6,770 nt of DNA from Acidimicrobiia bacterium. GTDB taxonomy: Bacteria > Actinomycetota > Acidimicrobiia > Acidimicrobiales > Acidimicrobilacustridaceae. Where the stretch lies: contig VERC01000131.1 in assembly GCA_018882825.1 (NCBI GenBank), positions 1-6,770 of the forward strand, written 5' to 3'. Under the pieces are notes generated by a model. The model was not told the origin of the DNA, made no database searches, and was given only the letters and a program-made list of their open reading frames with translations. Of the stretch, positions 1-5,549 are shown piece by piece (position 1 is the first letter of the stretch; each line of letters starts with the position of its first letter). The position numbers and the translations under genes were made by a program.

Positions 1-238
1 GCGAGGGCCTCACCGAGAGCGACGCGCGCGTCGCCGGTGAGCACCCGGAACCGCCAAGGGAAGGTCCGACGGTGATTCGGGGCGGTGGCGGCCATGGCGA
101 TCAATCCACGAGATCGTCGGTCACCGGTCGATCCGGATCCATGCGCAGGTTCGAACGACGCGACCGGGCGATCTCCTCCACCACGGACAGTCGATCGTCG
201 TCTCCGGGAGGTGGCACGGCGTCGACAGTACCGTTCAC
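1..238 (-). pseudogene. Nitroreductase family protein, 5' part only, with an internal frameshift
   Basis: Read on the minus strand, two frames together give the N-terminus of an FMN-dependent nitroreductase. The first frame runs from GTG at 238 (alternative GTG starts at 247 and 217) through VVEEIARSRRSNLRMDPDRP to ...DDLVD and stops at TGA 103-101. The next frame continues at once from position 104 as LIAMAATAPNHRRTFPWRFR and stays open to the window edge. The RSRRS element and the APNHRRTxPWRF element both belong to the same nitroreductase subfamily, where the Arg/Ser residues contact the FMN phosphate, and normally they lie in one frame joined by a short helix. The break is therefore a net loss of one base, or of four bases if the usual Arg of a VDRLI-like stretch is missing. 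Either the gene is a young pseudogene or the assembly has an error. The C-terminal three quarters lie outside the window. Family assignment is from motif recognition. An internal ATG at 95 could start a truncated product lacking the first FMN element. Confidence 0.68.
225..234. promoter_or_regulatory. Possible overlapping divergent -10 elements
   Basis: Between the nitroreductase remnant and the tautomerase gene, the stretch 225-234 reads TACTGT on the minus strand (230-225) and TACCGT on the plus strand (229-234). Both fit the actinobacterial TANNNT -10 pattern. The minus-strand copy lies 7 bases before the GTG at 217, the spacing of a leaderless start. No convincing -35 element was found for either direction, so this is a weak call. 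Confidence 0.25.
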
Positions 239-254
239 GGTGCGCACTCACGCC

Positions 255-260
255 GGGAGG
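255..260 (+). promoter_or_regulatory. Ribosome binding site of the tautomerase gene
   Basis: GGGAGG lies 6 bases before the ATG at 267. It fixes the start of the tautomerase at that ATG and rules out the long open stretch reaching further upstream in the same frame. Confidence 0.8.
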
Positions 261-266
261 ACATCC

Positions 267-461
267 ATGCCACTCATCCAGATCTCGATGCTCGAGGGTC
301 GGACCGACGAACAGAAGAAGGCGCTGCTGGCCGCCGTGACCGATGCCGTCCACACCTCCATCGGCGCGTCCCTGCCCTCGATCCGGGTGTGGATCAACGA
401 GTTCGCACCGGCCGACTACATGGCCGAAGGGGTCTGGCATCCGGAGCGGCCCGGAACCTGA
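267..461 (+). CDS. 4-oxalocrotonate tautomerase family protein (64 aa)
   Basis: A small tautomerase of the 4-OT superfamily, which interconverts keto and enol (2-hydroxydienoate) forms of small acids. The start at 267 is supported by GGGAGG upstream and by the product beginning Met-Pro: removal of Met exposes the catalytic Pro1. Counting from that proline, Arg11 and Arg39 fall exactly at the substrate-binding arginine positions of 4-OT, and Tyr50 sits where 4-OT has Phe50. The sequence PLIQISMLEGRTDEQKKALL is typical of the first strand and helix. The length of 64 residues (63 after Met removal) matches the family, whose members assemble as hexamers from such short chains. The neighbours give no catabolic pathway, so the physiological substrate is unknown. 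Possible alternatives are a cis-CaaD-like or malonate-semialdehyde-type activity. The family call is firm; the exact reaction is not. Confidence 0.92.
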   Translation: MPLIQISMLEGRTDEQKKALLAAVTDAVHTSIGASLPSIRVWINEFAPADYMAEGVWHPERPGT

Positions 462-469
462 CGCCGGCG

Positions 470-500
470 TTGACCCCGATCGGGAGCCCCGGGCTAGAGT
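470..500 (+). promoter_or_regulatory. Candidate promoter for the VanY-like peptidase gene
   Basis: TTGACC at 470-475 and TAGAGT at 495-500 resemble housekeeping -35 and -10 elements, separated by 19 bases, slightly longer than the optimal 17-18. Transcription would start near 507, about 70 bases before the ATG at 579. A small inverted repeat (CGAGG, loop GGT, CCTCG; 501-513) falls right at the predicted transcript start. This is the only promoter-like pair in the 117-base gap following the tautomerase gene. Confidence 0.45.
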
Positions 501-570
501 CGAGGGGTCCTCGGGCGGAGTCCGGGTCTTCCATGGTGCATGCCGTCGCCGGCGCACCGTTCGTCCACCG

Positions 571-574
571 GGAG
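571..574 (+). promoter_or_regulatory. Ribosome binding site deciding the start of the VanY-like gene
   Basis: GGAG lies 4 bases before the ATG at 579. An in-frame ATG at 540 would add 13 residues ahead of the signal peptide and has no comparable site at the right distance, so 579 is preferred. Confidence 0.55.
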
Positions 575-578
575 ATCC

Positions 579-1799
579 ATGGCGCCTCGACCCGACAGCG
601 TTCGACGACGAACCCCTTCGACCGCCCGTCGGGCGGGGGTCCTCGTCGCGGTCGGATTGGTCCTCGTCTCGTCCATGGTCTCGGGTCGGTCGGCCGATGC
701 CGCCTCCGACGCTCGGGCCCGGCGGGCCGAGGTCCGGGCCGAGCAGGCTCGCCTCGCCGCGCAGGTCGATGTCATGGAGGGCACCCAGGCCGAGGTCCTG
801 GCCGCTCTGGGTGTGCTCGATCAGGACGTCCGGACCCAGCAGGCCATCGTCGCCGACCTGCGTCAGCAGGCCGACGCCAGCACCGCCGAGGCCGCCCGGG
901 CCGAGCAGGAGTCGGAGGTCACGTCCCGCGAGATCGGTCGGTTGCGGAACCGCATCGCCCGCATCGCCGTCGAGTCCTATGTCTCGCCGCCGGGGGAGGA
1001 TCTCCTGCAGAGGTTCCGGGCCGCCTCGGCCCAGGAGGACGCCACCCGACAGGCCCTCCTCACCATCCAGTCCCGGGCCGACGTCGACCTCGTCGACCGA
1101 CTCCGGGCCGCCAAGGGTCGACTGGCCGAGCAGATCGCCCGGGCCCAGCAGGCCCGGGCCGAGGCCGAACGCGCCCTGGCCGAGTCGACGGTCGCCCTCG
1201 AGCGCCTCGAGGCGGCCCGGGCCCGGCAGCGGACCCTGGCTTCCCAGGTCCGGTCCCGACTCGACGAACGTCTGGCCGACGCAGCCCATCTGTCTCGCCT
1301 CGACGCCGCCTTCGGAGCCCAGATCGCGGCCGAGGAGGCCGCGCTGGCCCGGGCGGTGGCCCCCATACCGCCTCCCGCGCCCGGGACGTCCACTCCCCCG
1401 ACCGTCACCCGACCGGCCCTGACCACCGTGGGCGGGATCACCGTGGCGACCAGCATCGCCGATGACACCCGTGCCCTGCTCGCCGCGGCCGCTGCTGCCG
1501 GTCACCGACTCGGCGGGTACGGGTATCGCGATATCAATGTGCAGATCCAGCTGCGACGCCAGAACTGCGGCACGTCGAACTACGCCATCTGGGAGATGCC
1601 GGCCGATGCCTGCTCACCACCGACGGCCCGACCCGGGTACTCGGCCCATGAGCGCGGTCTGGCCATCGACTTCACCGCCAACGGCGCGTTCATCAACTCG
1701 CGCCGCGATCCCGCATTCGTGTGGCTCTCGGCCAATGCCGGTCGATTCGGCTTCACCAATCTGCCCAGCGAACCCTGGCACTGGTCACATCCCGGCTGA
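579..1799 (+). CDS. Secreted coiled-coil protein with C-terminal VanY/M15 D-alanyl-D-alanine carboxypeptidase domain
   Basis: A predicted exported peptidoglycan peptidase of 406 residues. Residues 1-41 form a Sec-type signal peptide: arginine-rich n-region, hydrophobic core GVLVAVGLVLVSSMV, likely cleavage after the ADA near residue 41. Residues about 44-255 are almost pure Ala/Arg/Glu/Gln/Leu heptad-like helix, predicted coiled coil. A Pro/Thr-rich linker follows at about 259-287. The C-terminal domain (about 288-406) carries the M15B zinc motif SAHERGLAID (His357, Asp364) and the closing EPWHW (Glu398 as catalytic base, His401 as third zinc ligand). Cys330 and Cys345 could form a disulfide, as in related actinobacterial enzymes. 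Such enzymes remove the terminal D-Ala of peptidoglycan stem peptides, or act as D,L/D,D-endopeptidases. The coiled-coil plus hydrolase layout recalls EnvC, PcsB and RipC, which are controlled by FtsEX; that link is inference. A start at 540 is possible but less likely. Confidence 0.88.
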   Translation: MAPRPDSVRRRTPSTARRAGVLVAVGLVLVSSMVSGRSADAASDARARRAEVRAEQARLAAQVDVMEGTQAEVLAALGVLDQDVRTQQAIVADLRQQADASTAEAARAEQESEVTSREIGRLRNRIARIAVESYVSPPGEDLLQRFRAASAQEDATRQALLTIQSRADVDLVDRLRAAKGRLAEQIARAQQARAEAERALAESTVALERLEAARARQRTLASQVRSRLDERLADAAHLSRLDAAFGAQIAAEEAALARAVAPIPPPAPGTSTPPTVTRPALTTVGGITVATSIADDTRALLAAAAAAGHRLGGYGYRDINVQIQLRRQNCGTSNYAIWEMPADACSPPTARPGYSAHERGLAIDFTANGAFINSRRDPAFVWLSANAGRFGFTNLPSEPWHWSHPG

Positions 1800-1860
1800 C
1801 CCCGGTCGATCCGGGCCGTTCAGCGTGCCGGCGCGTCGCGACGACCGCAGGCCGTGGCGG

Positions 1861-1866
1861 TACCCT
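1861..1866 (+). promoter_or_regulatory. -10 element for a leaderless transcript of the DUF3039 gene
   Basis: TACCCT, a TANNNT match, ends 6 bases before the GTG at 1873. That places the transcription start on or next to the start codon. No Shine-Dalgarno-like sequence precedes the GTG, which fits a leaderless mRNA, common in actinobacteria. The -35 region (about 1837-1843) is not clearly conserved. Confidence 0.5.
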
Positions 1867-1872
1867 GACCTC

Positions 1873-2103
1873 GTGGCCAGTGACGTCATCGAGGACATCA
1901 GGACGCGACCGTCCGATCCGGATCTGGAGGACGGCAAGGTCGCGCACATCATCCGCAAGTCCGATCAGATGCGCGGGTACGTCATGGGTGAGGAGATCAC
2001 CGCACTGTGCGGTGAGCGGTTCGTGCCCACCCGCGACCCCTATCAGTACCCGGTGTGCGAGGGCTGCCGACAGGCCCTGACGCTTCTCAACGGCGGCGAC
2101 TGA
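1873..2103 (+). CDS. DUF3039 family protein, small putative zinc-site protein (76 aa)
   Basis: A 76-residue protein I recognise as the DUF3039 family, found widely in Actinobacteria and of unknown function. The conserved core is HIIRKSDQMRGYVMGEEITA, then LCGERFVPTRDP, then YPVCEGCRQAL. His25, Cys46, Cys62 and Cys65 (with a CxxC pair) are placed to bind one zinc ion. The first 20 residues are acidic and probably flexible. There is no signal peptide or membrane segment, so it should be cytoplasmic. The GTG start at 1873 is chosen because translation from there begins right before the family's conserved region and 6 bases after a TACCCT -10 element; the open frame extends further upstream but overlaps the VanY-like gene. 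It is separated from that gene by 73 bases. The role cannot be told from the context. The family call rests on motif memory, not a search. Confidence 0.85.
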   Translation: MASDVIEDIRTRPSDPDLEDGKVAHIIRKSDQMRGYVMGEEITALCGERFVPTRDPYQYPVCEGCRQALTLLNGGD

Positions 2104-2115
2104 CTCCCACGGCCC

Positions 2116-2133
2116 AGCGGCCGCGCGGCCGCT
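2116..2133. repeat. 18-bp perfect palindrome upstream of the intact nitroreductase gene
   Basis: AGCGGCCGCGCGGCCGCT is a perfect 18-base palindrome containing two back-to-back GCGGCCGC octamers. It lies in the 58-base gap between the DUF3039 stop and the nitroreductase GTG. It could be an operator for a dimeric regulator or a 7-bp hairpin with a GCGC loop. It has no T-tract, so it is not a classic intrinsic terminator. Confidence 0.6.
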
Positions 2134-2152
2134 CGACCATCGATTCCGCAAC

Positions 2153-2157
2153 GGAGG
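2153..2157 (+). promoter_or_regulatory. Ribosome binding site of the nitroreductase gene
   Basis: GGAGG lies 4 bases before the GTG at 2162 and supports that GTG as the start codon. Confidence 0.75.
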
Positions 2158-2161
2158 TCCC

Positions 2162-2848
2162 GTGGAACTTCTCGACGCACTCAGGGGAACGGGAGCGGTG
2201 CGCGACTTCACCGCCGAGTCCGTCGATCGCGCCACTCTGTGGCGCATCCTCGACGTGGCGCGGTTCGCGCCCAACGGTGGCAATCGGCAGGCCTGGCACG
2301 TCACCGTCGTCGAGGATCCCGCTCAGCGTGCTGCGTTACGTGATCTCTACGTCGAACCGTGGAGCGAGTACTTCGCCCAGGTGATGGCCGGTGTCACGCC
2401 CTGGTCGCCACTCGCCGATCGCGTCGCCGAGGAGGGCATCATCGATGCCGCTCGTGCGTCGGGTCAGGGTATGGAGACGGTGCGTGCCCGCGTCGAGTCG
2501 ACCTTCGCCGCGCCCGTGCAGCTCGTCGTCCACGGCGACCTGCATCGACTGGTGGCCACCGACCGCGACCTCGGCCACTACACGATGGTGGCCGGGGCCT
2601 CGATCTATCCGTTCGTGTGGAACCTGCTCCTCGCTGCGCGTGAGGAAGGACTCGGTGGTGTGCTCACCACCATGCATGCTCGGGTCGAGGCGCAGGTGAA
2701 CGAACTGGTGGGTGCACCGGAGGGTCTTTCCCTGGCCTGTGTCGTGTTGCTCGGCCACCCCGTGCATCAACCGACGCGATTGCGACGCGAGTCGGTGGAG
2801 TCGTTCACCACCGTCGATCGCTTCGACGGTCCGGCCTTCACGGCGTGA
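2162..2848 (+). CDS. Nitroreductase family protein (FMN-dependent oxidoreductase, 228 aa)
   Basis: A complete nitroreductase-fold flavoprotein of 228 residues, starting at a GTG with GGAGG upstream. The N-terminal AVRDF (residues 12-16) is the R-x-F element of the FMN-binding arm. RFAPNGGNRQAWHVTVV (34-50) is the second FMN contact region, and GASIYPFVWNLLLAAREEGL (145-164) followed by GGVLTT (165-170) is the dimer helix and the conserved glycine strand near the isoalloxazine. Enzymes of this fold transfer two electrons from NAD(P)H, or sometimes F420H2, to quinones, nitro compounds, enones or other acceptors; the native substrate cannot be read from the sequence. A roughly 50-residue insert at about 66-115 (around QVMAGVTPWSPLADRVAEEG) differs from short NfsB-type enzymes and may form the substrate cap. 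The protein is cytoplasmic, with no signal peptide. The stop is 7 bases before the start of the L11 methyltransferase gene, so the two are probably co-transcribed. It is clearly different in sequence from the broken nitroreductase at the left edge. Confidence 0.9.
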   Translation: MELLDALRGTGAVRDFTAESVDRATLWRILDVARFAPNGGNRQAWHVTVVEDPAQRAALRDLYVEPWSEYFAQVMAGVTPWSPLADRVAEEGIIDAARASGQGMETVRARVESTFAAPVQLVVHGDLHRLVATDRDLGHYTMVAGASIYPFVWNLLLAAREEGLGGVLTTMHARVEAQVNELVGAPEGLSLACVVLLGHPVHQPTRLRRESVESFTTVDRFDGPAFTA

Positions 2849-2855
2849 GTGGCGC

Positions 2856-3707
2856 GTGAGCGAGGAGTGGTCGACGGTCGTGCTCGTCGTCGACTCCGAC
2901 GAGCGTGAACTGGTGTCGGGCCTGTTGTGGGAGGCCGGCGTGGCCGGCATCGAGGAGATCGACCAGCCCGATGGGCGCATCGAACTGCGGGCCGGTTGTC
3001 GATCGGGGGTCGTCGAGGACGTCCGACGGTCATTGACCGAACGGTGGTCACTCGAGGTCGACCGCACCGAAGACGACGCCGGCCTCGACGACTGGCGCGA
3101 GCACGCCGTGGCGTGGCGGGCCGGTGCGAGATTCGTCGTGGTTCCAGCCTGGCAGCCCCCTCCCGAGTGGATCACCGGTGCCGACGTCGTCCTCGTGGTC
3201 GACCCCGATCGTTCCTTCGGCAGCGGTTCGCATCCCACCACCCGATCGTGTCTGGCTGCCGTCGAGCGTCTGGTGCGACCCGGCATGGTGGTGGCCGACA
3301 TCGGGTGCGGCAGCGGGGTGCTGGCCATCGCCGCGGCCCGTCGGGGCGCGAGTGCCGTGCACGCCGTCGACACCGATCCGCAGGCCATCGTCGTCACCGA
3401 GGCCAACGCGCAGCGCAACGGAGTCGGTGCGCGGGTGCAGGCCGCGGTCGGCTCGGTCGAGCGGCTCGACGCCGGACGTCATGACGTGGTGCTGGCCAAC
3501 ATCGGTGCCGCCACGTTGTGTGAACTCGCCCCGGAACTCTGTGGGTCGGTCGCTCCCGGCGGCACGCTCGTGCTCAGCGGTGTGCTCGACACCCAGTCCG
3601 ACGCCGTGATCGATGCCCACGCTGCCGTCGGATTCGATGTCACGCAGCGAGAACTCGACGGCGAATGGTGCACCATCGAACTCCGACGCCGTGACGGTTC
3701 GGACTAG
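2856..3707 (+). CDS. prmA: Ribosomal protein L11 methyltransferase (PrmA-type)
   Basis: A SAM-dependent class I methyltransferase of 283 residues, close to the usual length of PrmA (about 290), which trimethylates ribosomal protein L11. The N-terminal part (about 1-65: STVVLVVDSDERELVSGLLW and following) fits the small L11-recognition domain. The linker contains VVVPAW and then SFGSGSHPTT (residues 120-129), the family signature usually written FGTGTHPTT. Motif I is VADIGCGSGVLAIAAARRGA (146-165), followed by the acidic ribose-binding HAVDTDPQA. VLANIGAAT with Asn215 corresponds to the PrmA NILA motif IV. The GTG at 2856 is taken as start because the protein then begins directly before the first strand; it is 7 bases after the nitroreductase stop, and no clear Shine-Dalgarno site is visible, so translation may be coupled. 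The FKBP gene follows after 9 bases. The substitutions in the signature (GSGS for GTGT, NIGA for NILA) are mild. Another protein N-methyltransferase is possible but less likely. Confidence 0.85.
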   Translation: MSEEWSTVVLVVDSDERELVSGLLWEAGVAGIEEIDQPDGRIELRAGCRSGVVEDVRRSLTERWSLEVDRTEDDAGLDDWREHAVAWRAGARFVVVPAWQPPPEWITGADVVLVVDPDRSFGSGSHPTTRSCLAAVERLVRPGMVVADIGCGSGVLAIAAARRGASAVHAVDTDPQAIVVTEANAQRNGVGARVQAAVGSVERLDAGRHDVVLANIGAATLCELAPELCGSVAPGGTLVLSGVLDTQSDAVIDAHAAVGFDVTQRELDGEWCTIELRRRDGSD

Positions 3708-3716
3708 GTTGCGGCG

Positions 3717-4091
3717 ATGTCCGAGTCGAAGCCCGAGATCGTCATCCCCGACACAGCACCGCCGGCCGAACTGGTCCTCGAGGATCTGGAGGTCGGCACC
3801 GGCGCCGAAGCGGTGGCCGGTATGAACGTCACCGTCCACTACGTCGGTGTGGCATGGAGCACCAAGCGCCAGTTCGACGCCTCGTGGGATCGCAACGATC
3901 TGTTCGAGTTCCGCCTCGGTGCCGGACAGGTGATCAGCGGATGGGACGAGGGCGTGGCCGGCATGCGCGTCGGCGGCCGTCGACGCATCACCATTCCGCC
4001 CCACAAGGGCTACGGCGATCGCGGTGCCGGTGGGGTCATCGCCGGCGGTGAGACCCTCGTGTTCGTCGTCGATCTGGTGAACGTCGGCTGA
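3717..4091 (+). CDS. FKBP-type peptidyl-prolyl cis-trans isomerase (124 aa)
   Basis: A single-domain FKBP that speeds cis-trans isomerisation of Xaa-Pro bonds during protein folding. The 124-residue product has an about 25-residue N-terminal tail and then the full fold: VTVHYVGVAW (38-47), FDASWDRNDLFEFRLGAGQV (53-72), ISGWDEGVAGMRVGGRRRIT (73-92), IPPHKGYGDRGAGG (93-106) and GETLVFVVDL (111-120). Active-site residues can be matched to human FKBP12: Tyr42, Phe53, Asp54, the pocket-floor Trp76, Tyr99 and Phe116. The FDASW and DRGAGG features are typical of actinobacterial FKBPs. There is no signal peptide or lipobox, so it should be cytoplasmic. The ATG at 3717 follows the L11 methyltransferase stop by 9 bases, suggesting the same transcript. 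Its TGA ends exactly one base before the stop codon of the convergent mftF gene. Confidence 0.95.
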   Translation: MSESKPEIVIPDTAPPAELVLEDLEVGTGAEAVAGMNVTVHYVGVAWSTKRQFDASWDRNDLFEFRLGAGQVISGWDEGVAGMRVGGRRRITIPPHKGYGDRGAGGVIAGGETLVFVVDLVNVG

Positions 4092-5549
4092 TCAGTTCTC
4101 GGACGGCCGCGCCGCGCGCCAGCGTGAATAGCGGCTCGGGTTGGGCCACGCCGTGAGTTCCGGAGTGATCGGTTCGAACGTGCGCGCCCGCGCGCAGCCC
4201 ACCCACACACCGGTGCTGTAGGCGACGTCATCGGCGAGGTGGAGTCCGAGGAAGGTGAGCGGATCGAGATCCGGACGGCGTCGGTACCACGTGACCGCCA
4301 CCGGGGCGATCACTGCGCCGGCCACCACCACCCGTAGTCGACGCGACGGAACCAGCAGGGACACCAGCAGCGTGACGGGCCACCACGGCCGCACCAGGGC
4401 ACGGGCCAGCAGTCGTCCGGCACCGAGATGACCGCGCACCGTGAGGTTGGCCGCCGTCAGCATCGGTCGATCGACGCCGCGCAGGTGTCGCTCCAGTACA
4501 CCGGCGGTGGCCCCCACCGTCACCGCCGCGGCCGCCGGATGTCCGGCGGCCAGCAGACCCCACGTGGCGTAGCTCCAGCCCGAGGCCTCCACCGGAACCA
4601 AGGCGCCGGGATGTCGCCGGGCCAGCGGGCCGGCCGAGGTGCCGTAGTCGAATCGTCGTCGCAGCCACGACCAGGGTCTGGTGCGGTGGCGGTGGGCGAC
4701 ACGCACGGTCGGTTCGTAGCGGATGGTCCACCCCGCTTCGTCCAGGCGCCACACCAGATCGACGTCCTCACCGACCGGCATCGACTCGTCGAATCCGCGC
4801 AACTCGCGGACGACCTCGGTCCGGGCGCAGACAGCCGCCGACGGGACGTAGGCGATCCGGGATCGGGCCCGCACTCGGCCGCGGTCGGGGCCCAGGTCGA
4901 GTGCCGCCTCCTCGCGTTCGTAGCGGGCCAGTCGGCTGCGGCCGGTGTCGCCCTCGGGCTCGGCGGCCACGATGCGCGGCGCCACCAGCGCCACCTGCGG
5001 ATCGGTGAACTGGAGCAGCAACGGGTCCAACCAGCCCGGTCGTGGCGCGCAGTCGGCATCGACGAAGGCCACGATCGCCGTGTCGACGACACCCAGCCCG
5101 GTGTTGCGGGCCGCGCCCGGACCACCTTGGCGATCGCGCCGCAGCACGTCCACCGTCACACCGTTCGCTGTCGTCGGCGGTGTCGACACTGCCGGGTCGG
5201 TGGCATCGTCGACGACGACGATGCGCGCCACTCGACCGATCCCGTCGAGCAGGCCCGGATCGAGCACACCGCGTACCGGGATGACGACGGTGACATCGGC
5301 GAGGGTGAACGGCGACGAGTGGGGGAGGGGCTGCACCATTCCGAGATCGAGGAGTCGTCGTACCAGTCGGAGTACACCGGGCGATGACGGCACCGGGTCG
5401 CCGTCCAACAGACGATCGAGTTCGGCCGCGCCCCGTTCCGACAGTCGCACCACGCGCAGGGGTGACCCACCCATCAACACCCGACCGTCGTCGTGTCGAC
5501 GCAACGATGCGTCGGCGCCGATCGTGAGTCCGACCAGATCGTCGTTCAT
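4092..5549 (-). CDS. mftF: Mycofactocin biosynthesis glycosyltransferase MftF
   Basis: A family 2 glycosyltransferase of 485 residues, the MftF type, which attaches beta-1,4-linked glucose units to the reduced mycofactocin precursor to form the oligoglycosylated redox cofactor. Residues 1-80 (GGSPLRVVRLSERGAAELDR, ending with a DLGMVQPLP segment) look like the small PqqD-like winged-helix domain of this family. The GT-A domain begins at VTVVIPVRG (86-94), then IVVVDDATD (110-118), GGPGAARNTG (142-151), the DAD metal/nucleotide-sugar motif (Asp164-Asp166), and GFDESMPVGEDVDLVWRL (252-269) with the likely catalytic acid at Glu261/Asp262. AHRHRTRPWSWLRRRFDYG (285-303) and LARRHP are MftF hallmarks. 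Hydrophobic stretches at about 328-350, 388-400 and 405-421 may anchor it to the membrane. The start is the ATG at 5549, overlapping the mftE stop as ATGA; a TTG at 5561 would add four residues but is less likely. Confidence 0.93.
   Translation of the reverse strand: MNDDLVGLTIGADASLRRHDDGRVLMGGSPLRVVRLSERGAAELDRLLDGDPVPSSPGVLRLVRRLLDLGMVQPLPHSSPFTLADVTVVIPVRGVLDPGLLDGIGRVARIVVVDDATDPAVSTPPTTANGVTVDVLRRDRQGGPGAARNTGLGVVDTAIVAFVDADCAPRPGWLDPLLLQFTDPQVALVAPRIVAAEPEGDTGRSRLARYEREEAALDLGPDRGRVRARSRIAYVPSAAVCARTEVVRELRGFDESMPVGEDVDLVWRLDEAGWTIRYEPTVRVAHRHRTRPWSWLRRRFDYGTSAGPLARRHPGALVPVEASGWSYATWGLLAAGHPAAAAVTVGATAGVLERHLRGVDRPMLTAANLTVRGHLGAGRLLARALVRPWWPVTLLVSLLVPSRRLRVVVAGAVIAPVAVTWYRRRPDLDPLTFLGLHLADDVAYSTGVWVGCARARTFEPITPELTAWPNPSRYSRWRAARPSEN

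Noticed and set aside
461..470. 10-bp palindrome ACGCCGGCGT starting at the last base of the tautomerase stop as a terminator or operator
   Set aside because: It is short and has no T-tract, and such palindromes are expected by chance at this base composition.
711..1230. Repeated GCCCGGGCC-like words in the VanY-like gene, looking like a DNA repeat family
   Set aside because: They encode the recurring Ala-Arg-Ala/Glu residues of the coiled coil in the preferred GC-rich codons. Spacing is irregular and no independent repeat unit exists.
343..1465. Two long plus-strand open frames overlapping the tautomerase and VanY-like genes
   Set aside because: They are Pro/Arg/Gly-rich frame-shifted readings of the VanY-like coding sequence and start inside the tautomerase gene.
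1801..1815. CCCGG-TCGAT-CCGGG hairpin after the VanY-like stop as an intrinsic terminator
   Set aside because: The stem is only 5 bp and no T-tract follows. It is too weak to call in DNA this GC-rich.
2336..3418. A 360-codon open frame on the minus strand opposite the nitroreductase and prmA genes
   Set aside because: It reads as Ser/Thr/Arg-rich, low-complexity protein with no recognisable domain, while the plus strand carries two well-conserved enzymes across the same bases. It is a GC-rich antisense shadow.
3048..4004. A 318-codon open frame on the minus strand opposite prmA and FKBP
   Set aside because: The His/Asp/Gly-rich composition mirrors the codons of the genes on the other strand. 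It crosses two real genes and lacks motifs.
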